Source: Pseudodesulfovibrio hydrargyri (lineage in GTDB: Bacteria > Desulfobacterota > Desulfovibrionia > Desulfovibrionales > Desulfovibrionaceae). From it: 64,000 bases of DNA. The stretch covers positions 917,956 to 981,955 of the forward strand of contig NZ_LKAQ01000001.1 in NCBI RefSeq assembly GCF_001874525.1. Direction: 5' to 3'. Positions 1 through 9,040 of the stretch are shown here, piece by piece (position 1 is the first letter of the stretch; the number at the start of each line of letters is the position of its first letter). A program made the position numbers and the translations under genes. Under the pieces are notes generated by a model, which saw only the letters and a list, made by a program, of their open reading frames with translations, made no database searches and was not told the origin of the DNA.

Positions 1-668
1 AGGTCTTCGACGGCCCCTTCGGCAAGAAGCTGGCGGGCGACATCACCGCCAAGACCGGCATGAAGTGCCTGGGCTTCTCCGACTCCGGCGGCTTCTTCCA
101 GTTCACCAACTCCAACCATCCGATCAAGACCCTGGAGGACATGAAGGGGCTCAAGATCCGGACCATGGGTCTGGACACCCACAAGATGCTCGTCTCCTCC
201 CTGGGCGGCCAGCCCGTGTCCATCGCCTGGTCCGAGGTCTACACCTCCCTGCAGACCGGCGTGGCCGACGGCCAGATGAACCCGGTGCCCATCGTCGAGT
301 TCGCCAAGCTGTATGAGGTCCAGAAGTACCTGACCATCTCCAACCACCTGTTCGCGCCCCACGTCTGGATGATGAACATGGACTTCTACAACTCCCTGAC
401 CCCGGCCGAGCGCCAGGTCGTGGAGAGCGCCGCCAAGACCGCCATCGTGGTCTCCCGGGGCATCGCCAACGCCATCGAGGCGTCCGACCGGGGCCTGCCC
501 TTCCTGTCCGCCAAGATGGAGATATACACCCTGCCCGAGTCCGAGAAGGAGCGCTTCCGCGCCGCTTCCCAGCCGGTCGTCATAAAGTACCTCGAAGAGC
601 ACTTCGGCGACGAGGGCAAGGAAATGCTGAACGCCTTCCTGGACGCCATCAAAGAGGCCTCCAAGTAA
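1..668 (+). CDS. TRAP transporter solute-binding protein, DctP family (C-terminal part)
   Basis: Periplasmic receptor of a tripartite (TRAP) transporter, which delivers usually a carboxylate-bearing solute to a sodium-driven permease. The frame is open from the left edge (codons in phase from base 3), so the N-terminus and signal peptide are outside the window; about 221 residues are visible. The segments LEDMKGLKIRT (the conserved Arg that salt-bridges a substrate carboxylate) and SEVYTSLQTGVADGQ are family signatures, and the C-terminal helices are complete. It is followed 71 bases later by amino-acid-type catabolic enzymes on the same strand, so the ligand is plausibly an N-substituted amino acid. 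The membrane subunits are not in the window. The family call is firm; the ligand is inferred. Confidence 0.9.
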   Translation, partial: VFDGPFGKKLAGDITAKTGMKCLGFSDSGGFFQFTNSNHPIKTLEDMKGLKIRTMGLDTHKMLVSSLGGQPVSIAWSEVYTSLQTGVADGQMNPVPIVEFAKLYEVQKYLTISNHLFAPHVWMMNMDFYNSLTPAERQVVESAAKTAIVVSRGIANAIEASDRGLPFLSAKMEIYTLPESEKERFRAASQPVVIKYLEEHFGDEGKEMLNAFLDAIKEASK

Positions 669-686
669 ACGGCCCAAGGATTGAAC

Positions 687-717
687 GCCGGGCGGCTGGA
701 CAATCCGGCCGCCCGGC
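687..717 (+). other. Intercistronic GC hairpin
   Basis: Perfect 10-bp inverted repeat GCCGGGCGGC / GCCGCCCGGC around an 11-base loop, 18 bases after the solute-binding protein stop and about 20 bases before the next start. There is no T-tract, so it is more likely an mRNA-stabilising or partial-termination hairpin that keeps the abundant binding protein message above that of the enzymes. The role is inferred. Confidence 0.55.
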
Positions 718-739
718 CATAACAACGTAAGCAGAAGAT

Positions 740-2023
740 ATGAACGAGACATCCCGGCCCGATCACGTCACAGGCATGCGCTGCACCCTCTGCGGCAAGA
801 CCTACCTCCCCGGCGAGGTGGACTACGTCTGCCCGGACCACGGCAACGAAGGCATCCTGGACATCGAATACGACTACGACGCCATCCGGCGACGAATTTC
901 CCCACAGAGCCTGGCCCTGGACAGGACGTGCAGCCAGTGGCGCTACCGCCCGCTCCTGCCTGTCCTGCCCGACACCCCGGCCCCGGCCGCGGCCGTGGGC
1001 TGGACCCCGCTTTACGAAACAGACCGCCTGGCGACATCGCTGGGCCTTCACGCTTTGTACGTCAAGGACGATTCCCGCCAGCCCACCGGTTCCCTCAAGG
1101 ACCGGGCCAGCGCCCTGGCCGTGATGAAGGCGCGCGAGGTCGGCGCGGGCATGATCACCACCGCCTCCACCGGCAACGCGGCCGCCGCCCTGGCGGGCAT
1201 GTGCGCGGCAAGCGACATGGCCTGCACCATCTTCGTGCCCCGCTCGGCCCCGAGGGCCAAGGTGGCCCAGCTGCTGGCCTACGGAGCCAGGGTATTCCTG
1301 GTGGACGGCAGTTACGACGACGCCTTCGAACTGTGCCTCAAGGCCGCCGGGAAATACGGCTGGTACAACCGCAACACCGGCTTCAACCCGTACATGGCCG
1401 AGGGCAAGAAGACCGCCGCCTTCGAGATATGCGAACAGCTCGACTGGCAATGCCCGGACGCCGTGTTCGTGGGCGTGGGCGACGGCTGCATCATCTCCGG
1501 CCTGCACAAGGGGTTCATGGACCTCTTCCGCCTGGGCTGGATCGACCGCATTCCCCGGCTCATGGGCGTGCAGGCGGAGGGCAGCGACTTCCTGTACCGC
1601 TGCTGGAAGGAAGGCGCCGATCCGGTGACCTTCCCGGCCATCAAGGCCCATACCGTGGCCGACTCCATTTCCGCGGGGCTGCCCCGCGACCGCCGCAAGG
1701 CCGTGGCCGCGGTCAACGGCACGGGCGGGGCCTTCCTGCGCGTGTCCGACGAGGCCATCCTGGCGGCCATCCCGGAACTGGCTCGCTTGACCGGCGTGTT
1801 CGCCGAACCCGCCGGGGCCTCGCCCCTGGCCGGGCTGCACGCCGCCCTGGACCAGGACCTGGTGGCCCGCGACGAGACCTGCGTGCTCCTCGCCACCGGC
1901 TCCGGGCTCAAGGACGTGGACGCGACCATCCGGGCATGCGACGCCGAGCCCCCGGTCATCGCCCCGACGCTCGACGCACTCGGGGACGCTCTTAACAGCG
2001 CCAAACGCAATCAAGAATCATAA
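740..2023 (+). CDS. Threonine synthase-like PLP-dependent enzyme
   Basis: Fold-type II PLP enzyme of 427 residues related to threonine synthase and threonine/serine dehydratases. The Schiff-base lysine is K120 in the motif PTGSLKDR, and the phosphate/substrate loop STGNAAAALAG follows at about 138-150. The N-terminus has a zinc-ribbon-like cysteine set (C15, C18, C31, with H34), as in several threonine synthase-like proteins. It is second in a same-strand operon whose next gene starts 20 bases later. No threonine biosynthesis genes are near. With the transporter and deacylases around it, a beta-elimination or lyase role in amino-acid catabolism is more likely than threonine synthesis. The family is clear; the substrate is unknown. 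Confidence 0.8.
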   Translation: MNETSRPDHVTGMRCTLCGKTYLPGEVDYVCPDHGNEGILDIEYDYDAIRRRISPQSLALDRTCSQWRYRPLLPVLPDTPAPAAAVGWTPLYETDRLATSLGLHALYVKDDSRQPTGSLKDRASALAVMKAREVGAGMITTASTGNAAAALAGMCAASDMACTIFVPRSAPRAKVAQLLAYGARVFLVDGSYDDAFELCLKAAGKYGWYNRNTGFNPYMAEGKKTAAFEICEQLDWQCPDAVFVGVGDGCIISGLHKGFMDLFRLGWIDRIPRLMGVQAEGSDFLYRCWKEGADPVTFPAIKAHTVADSISAGLPRDRRKAVAAVNGTGGAFLRVSDEAILAAIPELARLTGVFAEPAGASPLAGLHAALDQDLVARDETCVLLATGSGLKDVDATIRACDAEPPVIAPTLDALGDALNSAKRNQES

Positions 2024-2043
2024 CACATAAAGGACGGACAACC

Positions 2044-3510
2044 ATGCTTGACCTGACCATCAACCCGCAGGGCCTCGAAAGCGCCGTGGCCTGCGCGCGC
2101 GAGAAGAATATCATCATCCCCACCCTGGAGCAGATGTGCCACCCGGAGAAGATCCCGGCCGCCGTCAAGGAGAAGCTCGGCTCCGTGGGCCTGTGGGACC
2201 TCAACCCGATCAACCTCTTCCGCATCTCCTGGAAGAACGAGCCCGCCGCGAGCGGCGGCGCCTACGCCGGGGTCAACCACATCGAACTGCCCTCGTCCCT
2301 GACCGGCGTTCCGGCGCGCATCGTCCTGCTGGTCGGCAAGTGGTTCCCCACCGGGGCCCACAAGGTCGGCGCGGCCTTCGGCTGCCTGGCCCCGCGCCTG
2401 GTTACCGGCCAGTTCGATCCGCGCAAGCAGAAGGCGGTCTGGCCGTCCACCGGCAACTACTGCCGGGGCGGTGCCTACGACTCCAACCTGCTCGGCTGCG
2501 AGTCCATCGCCATCCTGCCCGAGGGCATGAGCCAGGAGCGCTTCGACTGGCTGTCCAAGGTCGCGGGCGAGACCATCAAGACCCCGGGTTCCGAGTCCAA
2601 CGTCAAGGAGATCTTCGACAAGTGCTGGGAGCTGCGCAACAGCGGCGACGACATCATGATCTTCAACCAGTTCGACGACATGGGCAACTACCTGTGGCAC
2701 TACACCGTGACCGGCAGGGCCATGGCCGAACTGATCGAGTCCCTGTCCGACGACGCCCAGAAGCACTTCAGGGGCGTGGTCCTGTCCACCGGTTCCGGCG
2801 GCACTTTAGCCGGCGGCGACTACCTCAAGCAGCGGTTCGCGGGCGTCAAGGTGGCCGCCTGCGAGGCCCTGCAGTGCCCCACCCTGCTGAACAACGGGTT
2901 CGGCGCGCACCGCATCGAGGGCATCGGCGACAAGCACGTGCCCTGGGTCCACAACGTGCGCAACACCGACATGGTCATCGCCGTGGACGATGAGGTGCCC
3001 ATGAATCTCATCCGGTTGTTCAACGAGCCCGCGGGCATCGAGGCCCTCAAGGAGAACGGCGTGCCCGCCGAGATCGCCGAGAACCTCAACCTGCTCGGCA
3101 TCTCCTCGGTGGCCAACATGGTTTCGGCCATCAAGTTCGCCAAATACTACGAGTTGGGCAAGGATGACGTGGTCCTGACCGTGGCCACGGACTCCATGGA
3201 GATGTACCAGAGCCGCCTGGCCGAACTGACCGGGGAAAAGGGCGAATACGACGCCAAGGACGCCGCCTACTCCCGGGGCATGCTGGCCGCCACGACCATC
3301 GACAACATGGAGGAGCTCGGCTACTACGACCGCAAGCGCATCCACAACCTCAAGTACTACACCTGGATCGAACAGCAGGGCATGGCCTTCGAGGACATCC
3401 AGGCCCAGTGGTACGACGAGAACTACTGGACGAGCGTCCAGAAGCTGGCCCCCGAGGTGGACAGGCTGATCAACGAATTCAACGCCCGCACCGGCCTGCT
3501 CGAGGACTAG
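2044..3510 (+). CDS. PLP-dependent enzyme, TrpB/cysteine-synthase-like (fold type II)
   Basis: A second fold-type II PLP enzyme, 488 residues, of a poorly characterised subgroup. The probable PLP lysine is K107 in TGAHKVGAAFG, which resembles the TrpB motif. A glycine-rich phosphate-binding loop STGSGGTLAGG and the segment WPSTGNYCRGG also fit the fold. The ATG is preceded by AAAGGACGG. It is translationally close to the threonine synthase-like gene upstream and the M20 hydrolase downstream (8-base gap). Having two different fold-type II enzymes side by side suggests consecutive steps such as racemisation or elimination on an unusual amino acid, or a heteromeric enzyme. No indole-glycerol-phosphate or O-acetylserine context exists, so TrpB and CysK names are not used. 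Confidence 0.75.
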   Translation: MLDLTINPQGLESAVACAREKNIIIPTLEQMCHPEKIPAAVKEKLGSVGLWDLNPINLFRISWKNEPAASGGAYAGVNHIELPSSLTGVPARIVLLVGKWFPTGAHKVGAAFGCLAPRLVTGQFDPRKQKAVWPSTGNYCRGGAYDSNLLGCESIAILPEGMSQERFDWLSKVAGETIKTPGSESNVKEIFDKCWELRNSGDDIMIFNQFDDMGNYLWHYTVTGRAMAELIESLSDDAQKHFRGVVLSTGSGGTLAGGDYLKQRFAGVKVAACEALQCPTLLNNGFGAHRIEGIGDKHVPWVHNVRNTDMVIAVDDEVPMNLIRLFNEPAGIEALKENGVPAEIAENLNLLGISSVANMVSAIKFAKYYELGKDDVVLTVATDSMEMYQSRLAELTGEKGEYDAKDAAYSRGMLAATTIDNMEELGYYDRKRIHNLKYYTWIEQQGMAFEDIQAQWYDENYWTSVQKLAPEVDRLINEFNARTGLLED

Positions 3511-3518
3511 GAGGGGAC

Positions 3519-4712
3519 ATGCCGAACAAGGAAAAATACTGCAACCTGAGCGTGGCCCTGTGCCAGGAGCTGGTCTCCCTGCCCAGCGTGTCCGGCGAGG
3601 AGAACGACGTGGCCAAGGCGTTGGCCGCGGCCATGGAGGCCAACGGCTTCCACAAGGTCACCGTGGACCGCTACGGCAACGTCGTCGGCCGCATCAAGGG
3701 CAACAAGCCCGGCCCGTGCATCCTGTTCGACGGGCACATGGACGTGGTTCCGGTGCCCGATCCCTCGGCCTGGACCCAGGCCCCGTTCGGCGGGGACATC
3801 GTGGACGGCAAGGTCTACGGCCGGGGCACCTCGGACATGAAGGGCGCCCTGTCCGCCATGGTCGGGGCCGCCTGCTGGTTCGCCAAGGAGACCAGGGGCA
3901 AGTTCGCGGGCGAGGTCTGCGTGGCCGGCGTGGTCCACGAGGAGCTCTTCGAGGGCATCGCCGCGCGAGAGATATCCCAGGCGGTCAAGCCGGACTTCGT
4001 CATCATCGGCGAGGCGTCCGAGCTGAACCTCAAGATCGGCCAGCGCGGCCGCGCCGAAATCGTGGTCGAGACCATGGGCGTGCCCGCCCACTCGGCCAAC
4101 CCGGACGCGGGCGTCAACGCCGTGCACCTGATGACCGACCTGATCCGCGAGATCGACAAGATCCAGGCCCCCTCCCAGGACGTCCTGGGCAAGGGCATCT
4201 GCGTGCTCACGGACATCAAGTCCACGCCCTACCCCGGCTCATCCGTGGTTCCCAGCGGCTGCCGGGCCACCTACGACCGCCGCCTGCTGGTGGGCGAGAC
4301 CCCGGAATCGGTCCTGGCCCCCATCAACGAGGCCATCGCCCGGTTGTCCGAGGCCAACCCGAACTTCAAGGCCAAGGCGTACTTCGCCAAGGGCAAGGAG
4401 AAATGCTACACCGGCGTGCACATCCAGGGCGAACGGTTCTTCCCGGGCTGGCTGTTCGACCAGGACGCCCCGTTCGTGGCCGCCGCCCTGGCCGGGCTGC
4501 GCAACGCCGGGCTCGAACCCGGCCTGTCCCACTACTCCTTCTGCACCAACGGCTCCCACTACGCGGGCGAAGCGGGTATCCGCACCTTGGGCTACGGCCC
4601 GTCCCGCGAGAACCTGGCCCACACCATCGACGAACACATCGAGGTGGACCAGCTGCACAAGGTCACCGTCGGCTACAAGGCCATCATCGAGGCCCTGCTG
4701 GCCTGCGAATAA
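3519..4712 (+). CDS. M20 family metallohydrolase, YgeY-like
   Basis: Cytoplasmic zinc-dependent amidohydrolase/peptidase of 397 residues. The start is the ATG at 3519, immediately after AGGAGGGGAC; an in-frame ATG at 3408 lies inside the previous gene and is rejected. Metal-site motifs are visible: FDGHMDVVPVPD, GRGTSDMKGALSAM, a general-base pair HEELFEG, and a C-terminal FCTNGSHYAGE segment. Overall it resembles the YgeY group found with diaminopropionate ammonia-lyase and carbamoyl-amino-acid genes in E. coli and clostridia. It probably cleaves an N-acyl or N-carbamoyl amino acid or dipeptide made or consumed by the neighbouring PLP enzymes. The reaction is inferred from family and operon. 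Confidence 0.8.
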   Translation: MPNKEKYCNLSVALCQELVSLPSVSGEENDVAKALAAAMEANGFHKVTVDRYGNVVGRIKGNKPGPCILFDGHMDVVPVPDPSAWTQAPFGGDIVDGKVYGRGTSDMKGALSAMVGAACWFAKETRGKFAGEVCVAGVVHEELFEGIAAREISQAVKPDFVIIGEASELNLKIGQRGRAEIVVETMGVPAHSANPDAGVNAVHLMTDLIREIDKIQAPSQDVLGKGICVLTDIKSTPYPGSSVVPSGCRATYDRRLLVGETPESVLAPINEAIARLSEANPNFKAKAYFAKGKEKCYTGVHIQGERFFPGWLFDQDAPFVAAALAGLRNAGLEPGLSHYSFCTNGSHYAGEAGIRTLGYGPSRENLAHTIDEHIEVDQLHKVTVGYKAIIEALLACE

Positions 4713-4728
4713 CCTTCAAGGAATCGCC

Positions 4729-6318
4729 ATGAGCATCCGCATCGAAAACGCCCGCATCATCGATGGCACCGGCAGCCCGGCCACGCCCGGCTCCGTGCGC
4801 GTCGAAAACGGCGTCATCACCCACGTGGGCCCGAATGCGCCCGAGGCGGACCAGACCATCGACGCCGAGGGGCGCGTGGTCTGCCCCGGGTTCATCGACA
4901 CCCACTCCCACTCGGACCTGGTGGTCATGGAGGACCCGTTCATTTGGCCCAAGATCCGCCAGGGCGTGACCACGGAAATCCTGGGCCAGGACGGCATCTC
5001 CATGGCCCCCCTGCCCCGGCGCCACATCCCGGCCTGGCGCAAGAACCTGAGCGGCCTGGAGGGCGAGTCCGAGGCCCTGGACTGGACCTGGGAGACCACC
5101 GACGGCTACCTCGCGCGCCTGGAACAGTCCGGCGCGGGCACCAATCTCTGCTACCTGGCCCCGCACGGCAACGTGCGCATGGAGGCCATGGGGTTGGACG
5201 ACCGCAAGGCCGGTCCCGGCGACCTCAAACTACTCCAGGCGGTGCTGCGCCGCGAACTGGAGGCCGGGGCCTTCGGCCTGTCCACCGGGCTGATCTACCC
5301 GCCCTGCACCTACGCGGACAAGGCCGAGATGGAGGCGCTCTGCTCGGTGGCCGCCGAGTTCGGACGCCCGCTGGTCATCCACCAGCGCAGCGAGGCCGAC
5401 ACCATCCTCGAATCCATGGACGAGGTGCTCGACATCGCCCGCACCACCGGCGTGCACGTCCACTTCTCCCACTTCAAGATCTGCGGCAAGTACAACGCCG
5501 ACAAGTTCGAGCGCGTCCTCGCCCTGCTCGACCGGGCCGCCGACGAAGGCCTCAAGGTGACCATCGACCAGTACCCCTATGTGGCGGGCTCGACCATGCT
5601 CGGGGCCATCCTGCCCCCCTGGGCCCACGCGGGCGGCACGGACAAGCTCCTGGAGCGCCTCGCCGACGAGAAATCCCGGGCACGCATGCTCCGCGACATC
5701 CGCGAAGGCATCCCCGGCTGGGACAACTTCGTGGCCTTTGCGGGCGTGGACGGCATCTTCGTCACCAGCACGCGCACCAAGGCCAACGGGGACGCCGTGG
5801 GCAAGACCCTGGTGGAACTCGGTGTGATGCGCGGCAAGCCGCCGCTCGAAGCCGCCCTCGACCTCCTGCTCCAGGAGGAAAACGCGGTCGGCATGGTCGA
5901 CTTCTACGGCCTGGAGGAGCACGTCAAGGCGTTCATGGTCCGCTCGGAAATGAACGTCTGCACCGACGGCCTGCTCGGCGGCACGCCCCACCCCCGCACC
6001 TACGGGGCCTTCCCCCGGGTGCTCGGCAAATACGTGCGCGAGGAAAAGGTCATGCCGCTCGAGACCGCCATCCGCAAGATGACCGGCAAACCGGCGGAAA
6101 CCTTCAAAATCGACAGGCGCGGCCTGCTCAAGCCCGGCTACCACGCCGACATCGTCCTGCTCGATCCGGACACCGTGCGCGACAACGGCACCTACACCGA
6201 ACCGCGCCAACACCCCACCGGCATCGACCTGGTCATGGTCAACGGCACCATCCTCCACGGCCCCGCCGCAGAGGACACCCCCACCCCCTCCGGGCACGTG
6301 CTCAGGCTAAGCAGATAA
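4729..6318 (+). CDS. N-acyl-D-amino-acid deacylase (D-aminoacylase) family amidohydrolase
   Basis: Amidohydrolase-superfamily enzyme of 529 residues, close to the usual length of D-aminoacylases. The beta-sandwich start IENARIIDGTGSPATPGSV, the metal ligands in FIDTHSHSD, the HQRSEAD and HFSHFKICG segments, and the late aspartate in CTDGLLGG are all present. The family hydrolyses N-acyl-D-amino acids or related amides. It is the last gene of the operon, 16 bases after the M20 hydrolase, and is followed by a strong hairpin 17 bases after the stop. The start has AAGGAATCGCC upstream. The operon supplies uptake, deacylation and PLP chemistry, which suggests complete use of an acylated (possibly D-) amino acid. 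Confidence 0.85.
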   Translation: MSIRIENARIIDGTGSPATPGSVRVENGVITHVGPNAPEADQTIDAEGRVVCPGFIDTHSHSDLVVMEDPFIWPKIRQGVTTEILGQDGISMAPLPRRHIPAWRKNLSGLEGESEALDWTWETTDGYLARLEQSGAGTNLCYLAPHGNVRMEAMGLDDRKAGPGDLKLLQAVLRRELEAGAFGLSTGLIYPPCTYADKAEMEALCSVAAEFGRPLVIHQRSEADTILESMDEVLDIARTTGVHVHFSHFKICGKYNADKFERVLALLDRAADEGLKVTIDQYPYVAGSTMLGAILPPWAHAGGTDKLLERLADEKSRARMLRDIREGIPGWDNFVAFAGVDGIFVTSTRTKANGDAVGKTLVELGVMRGKPPLEAALDLLLQEENAVGMVDFYGLEEHVKAFMVRSEMNVCTDGLLGGTPHPRTYGAFPRVLGKYVREEKVMPLETAIRKMTGKPAETFKIDRRGLLKPGYHADIVLLDPDTVRDNGTYTEPRQHPTGIDLVMVNGTILHGPAAEDTPTPSGHVLRLSR

Positions 6319-6335
6319 GCATGCCTCCGGCGGCT

Positions 6336-6388
6336 GGGGGAAGGGGAAGGAAAACCCTTTGAAAAGGGCTTTTCCTTCCCCTTCCCCC
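6336..6388 (+). terminator. Terminator-like hairpin after the deacylase operon
   Basis: Long, nearly perfect inverted repeat. The left arm is GGGGGAAGGGGAAGGAAAA then CCCTTT, and the right arm AAAGGG then CTTTTCCTTCCCCTTCCCCC, with one unpaired base. It starts 17 bases after the stop codon at 6318. It is the gene-proximal half of a larger repeat described at 6336-6440. There is no long T-run, so efficiency is unknown. Confidence 0.65.
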
Positions 6389-6440
6389 AGACCCCCATCC
6401 CCATCCTTTCCGAAACTTTTTGTCGCCGCTTCGCGGGTGT
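6336..6440 (-). repeat. Terminator-bearing interspersed repeat, copy 1
   Basis: Read on the minus strand, this element begins with the small hairpin CCGCGAAGCGG, passes through ACAAAAAGTTTCGGAAAGG and GGGGATGGGGGTCTGGGGG, and ends in the long GGGGAAGGGGAAGG hairpin. The same order and mostly the same bases occur at 36057-36160, and without the CGCGAAGCG part at 6541-6640. The hairpin end abuts the stop of the deacylase gene. Similarity was judged by eye and no database search was possible. Confidence 0.7.
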
Positions 6441-6540
6441 GCGGGCGCGTGAAACCCATCGCCTTCACAGACAATTCACCTAGCTCGAACACAGGAAAAA
6501 GAAGGGGCACGGAATCTCTCGCCCCTCCTCCCGCGCGCAT

Positions 6541-6640
6541 GCGCATACAAAAGGTTTGGGAGGGAAGAGGGGATGGGGGGTTCGGGGGAAGGGGAGAGGG
6601 GAACCTTTTGGGAAAAAGGTTCCCCTCTCCCCTTCCCCCG
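6541..6640 (+). repeat. Terminator-bearing interspersed repeat, copy 2
   Basis: Contains ACAAAAGGTTTGGGAGGG, a GGGGATGGGGGG run and then a long hairpin (6583-6640) whose arms are GGGGGAAGGGGAGAGGGGAA and its complement. It lies head to head with copy 1 in the space between two convergent genes, and its hairpin end is 8 bases from the stop codon of the antiporter gene. The CGCGAAGCGG end of the other two copies is absent here. Confidence 0.65.
6583..6640 (-). terminator. Terminator-like hairpin after the antiporter gene
   Basis: Inverted repeat of about 27 bp per arm with the sequence AACCTTTT / AAAAAGGTT at the tip. For the minus-strand antiporter gene it begins 8 bases after the stop codon. 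It is purine-rich on one strand and lacks a T-tract. It is part of repeat copy 2. Confidence 0.6.
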
Positions 6641-6648
6641 ATTCTTCC

Positions 6649-8646
6649 TTACGCCACGCAGTCGATGGTGGCGCCGGATTCGGTGCGGGAGAAGGTGCAG
6701 AACCGGGAGCGGTCCTGGTCGTTGCCGATGAAGGCCACGAGGTCGCCGGGCTCGAGGGTGTAGGTCGCGTCCGGGTTGGTTTTGAGTTGGCCGTCGCGGA
6801 CCACGCCGACGATGGACGCGCCGGTGGCCTTGCGGACGTTGCTTTCGCCGATGGTTTTTCCGGCCAGGGGGCTGGAGGCCGGGACCTTGATCCACTGCAG
6901 GTCGAACTGCTGTTCCGCGCCCCGGAACTGGATGAGTTCTCGGTATTCGTTGGAGGAGTCGGACAGCACGGAATAGAACTCCTGGCGGATGCGGTCGGTG
7001 TGGCGCAGGATTTCCACGGGCGACTTGCCCAGGCGCAGCAGGGACTGGCGGGACATCTCCAGGCTGGCCTCGAGTTCCGGGAGCACGGCCTCGTCCGCGC
7101 CCAGCTCCTTCATGTCGTGCAGGTGGTCGCGGGTGGTGGACCGGGCGATGATGTCCAGATCCGGGTTGTCGTGCCGGACGTGCTGAATGATGGTCCGGAT
7201 GGTCACCAGATCGGGCACGGTGACGATGAGCTGGGCCGCCCGGGCCAGCCCGGCGGCCTCGAGGACGATCTCCTGGCTGGCGTCGCCGTAGACCGCCGGG
7301 ATGCCCGCCTTCTTGGCCTGCTCGAAGCGCCGGTGGTCCAGTTCCACGACCACGTGGGTCAGATCGAACCGTCTGAGGATCTGGGCTATTTCCAGGCCCA
7401 CCCGGCCCGCGCCGAGGATGATCACGTGGCCGCTCAGCCCCTGAGGCATATTGGACGATTCCAGCTCCTCATGGGAGAACCAGCGCTTGCGCAGGGCGTA
7501 GAGCCGGGCGGTCTGGCCGGAGATGATCGGGGTCAGGACCATGGAGATGATGGTCACGGTCATGATCATGGAATAGATCTCGCGCGGAATGGACCCGGTG
7601 GACAGGCCGAGCCGGGCCAGGACAAAGGCGAACTCGCCGATCTGGAACAGGCCGAGCCCCACGGCCAGGGGCACGACGTTGCGGTAGCGGAATATCTTGG
7701 CGACCACGGCGAAGATGAGCCCCTTGCCCACGCAAAGCACGGTCAGCAGCCAGAGGACCCGGCCGAGGTGCTCCACCAGGTACATGGGGTTGAAGAGCAT
7801 GCCCACCGAGGAGAAGAACAGCAGCCCGAAAATGTCGCGCAGGGGGATGATGTCGGACAGGGCCTGGTGGCCGAAGTCCGACTCGGACAGGACCATGCCG
7901 GCCACGAACGCGCCGAAGGCGAAGGACAGCCCGGCCAGGTAGGTGACGTAACCCACACCCAGGCCGATGGCCGCGATGGCCAGCAGGAAGAGCTCGCGCG
8001 AGCCGAGTTGGGCGATGCGGGCCATGAGCCAGGGCAGCAGGCGCGTGCCGAGCAGGATCATGGAGGCCAGGAACAGGGCGGCCTTGACCAGGGCGAAGCC
8101 GAGCTTGGGCAGGCCGACCACCGGGTCGTTCAGCTCGGGCAGGACGATCATCATGGGCACCACGGCCAGGTCCTGGACGATGAGCATGCCGATCATGACC
8201 TTGGACGACAGGGTGCCGAGCCAGCCCTGGTTCATCAGGGTCTTGAGGATGACCATGGTGCTGGAGAAGGAGGCCAGCGCCCCCAGCCACAGGGAGGACT
8301 TCCAGTCGAATCCCATGAAGTGGCCGATGGCGAAGCCGAGCGCCATGGTCAGGAGCATTTGCACGGGCGTGCCGATGAGGGCCACCCACTTCACCGGCTT
8401 GAGGTCCTTGAAGGAGAATTCCAGCCCCAGGGCGAACAGGAGCAGGGCGATGCCGATTTCGGCCAGCAGTTCGATCTCGTGCGCCCCGGACACGGTCAGC
8501 CCGCCGGTGTACGGCCCGAGCAGCACCCCGGACAGGATGTAGCCGAGGATGATCGGCTGGCCCACCCGCTGGGCCGCCAGCCCGCAAAAGAAGGCGAAAA
8601 CGATGATCAGGATGATATCCGTGGCAAGGCCCATGTCCAGGTCCAC
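6649..8646 (-). CDS. Monovalent cation:proton antiporter, CPA2/KefB type with TrkA-N and TrkA-C domains
   Basis: Inner-membrane antiporter of 665 residues that probably exchanges K+ or Na+ for H+. The first 380 or so residues form about 12 membrane segments of the Na_H exchanger fold, with [16 protein letters not shown] and the conserved IVQDLAVVP loop. A regulatory nucleotide-binding (TrkA-N/RCK) domain starts at [15 protein letters not shown] (about residue 412), and a TrkA-C domain closes the protein ([19 protein letters not shown], ending near [11 protein letters not shown]). The domain order matches YbaL/KefB relatives. It is a single-gene unit, convergent with the deacylase operon, and its 3' end is marked by repeat copy 2. 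Ion specificity cannot be read from the sequence. Confidence 0.88.
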   Translation of the reverse strand: MDLDMGLATDIILIIVFAFFCGLAAQRVGQPIILGYILSGVLLGPYTGGLTVSGAHEIELLAEIGIALLLFALGLEFSFKDLKPVKWVALIGTPVQMLLTMALGFAIGHFMGFDWKSSLWLGALASFSSTMVILKTLMNQGWLGTLSSKVMIGMLIVQDLAVVPMMIVLPELNDPVVGLPKLGFALVKAALFLASMILLGTRLLPWLMARIAQLGSRELFLLAIAAIGLGVGYVTYLAGLSFAFGAFVAGMVLSESDFGHQALSDIIPLRDIFGLLFFSSVGMLFNPMYLVEHLGRVLWLLTVLCVGKGLIFAVVAKIFRYRNVVPLAVGLGLFQIGEFAFVLARLGLSTGSIPREIYSMIMTVTIISMVLTPIISGQTARLYALRKRWFSHEELESSNMPQGLSGHVIILGAGRVGLEIAQILRRFDLTHVVVELDHRRFEQAKKAGIPAVYGDASQEIVLEAAGLARAAQLIVTVPDLVTIRTIIQHVRHDNPDLDIIARSTTRDHLHDMKELGADEAVLPELEASLEMSRQSLLRLGKSPVEILRHTDRIRQEFYSVLSDSSNEYRELIQFRGAEQQFDLQWIKVPASSPLAGKTIGESNVRKATGASIVGVVRDGQLKTNPDATYTLEPGDLVAFIGNDQDRSRFCTFSRTESGATIDCVA

Positions 8647-9040
8647 CTCGTGTTGCGTTGTCGTGCGCGGGCCGGAAAGTCGGCCGTTTCGCGGTCGCGG
8701 AGTTTTACCATAAAGGGTATCCCGGCCGGAATCCAGATGAAAAGGAATGAAGCCGGCGACGACTCAACACTTATTTTTCATTGACTTTCCTTTTGGCATA
8801 CCTGGTTCGCCCCATGGAGGCGGGCCCTTTCCGGCGACGTCCCGGGGCCCGCGCCAAACCGCCTTCCCGCCCTGTTTTTCGCTTTCATACTACATTTTTG
8901 TATACATCTTGTTTCAAATATGTACGAAAACGCACAATTGTAGGCACGCCTGAATACCTATTTGATTGTGATCATTGTATTTCATGGAGTGGCACAGTGT
9001 ATGCTCACAGAGACATAAATACCCAAACAAGGCGTAGCGA
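8647..9040. other. Divergent intergenic region, AT-rich, with sigma54 promoter
   Basis: 394 bases between the divergently transcribed antiporter and trmO-like genes. The right half (about 8880-9040) is markedly AT-rich compared with the surroundings. It holds GTATACAT and ATGTAC arms around TTGTTTCAAAT (8897-8930), the palindrome ACAATTGT at 8934-8941, ATTGTGATCATTGTAT, and the sigma54 promoter at 8990-9005. The arms could be activator sites. No open reading frame in it looks genuine. Confidence 0.5.
8990..9005 (+). promoter_or_regulatory. Sigma54 (RpoN) -24/-12 promoter
   Basis: TGGCACAGTGTATGCT matches the consensus TGGCACG-N4-TTGC(A/T), with the invariant GG and GC ten bases apart and a single T-to-A change in the -12 block. 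The predicted start is near 9016, about 25 bases before the trmO-like ATG. It would drive trmO-like and the two hydrolase genes. A sigma54 promoter requires an upstream-bound activator; the AT-rich DNA before it is the likely binding region. Confidence 0.75.

Noticed and set aside
2044..3510. Naming the second PLP enzyme tryptophan synthase beta or cysteine synthase
   Set aside because: No tryptophan or cysteine biosynthesis genes are nearby and the sequence belongs to a distinct subgroup; only the fold family is claimed.
6359..6763. Small open frames crossing the repeats between the deacylase and antiporter genes
   Set aside because: Their codons are made of the repeat hairpins and of antisense antiporter sequence.
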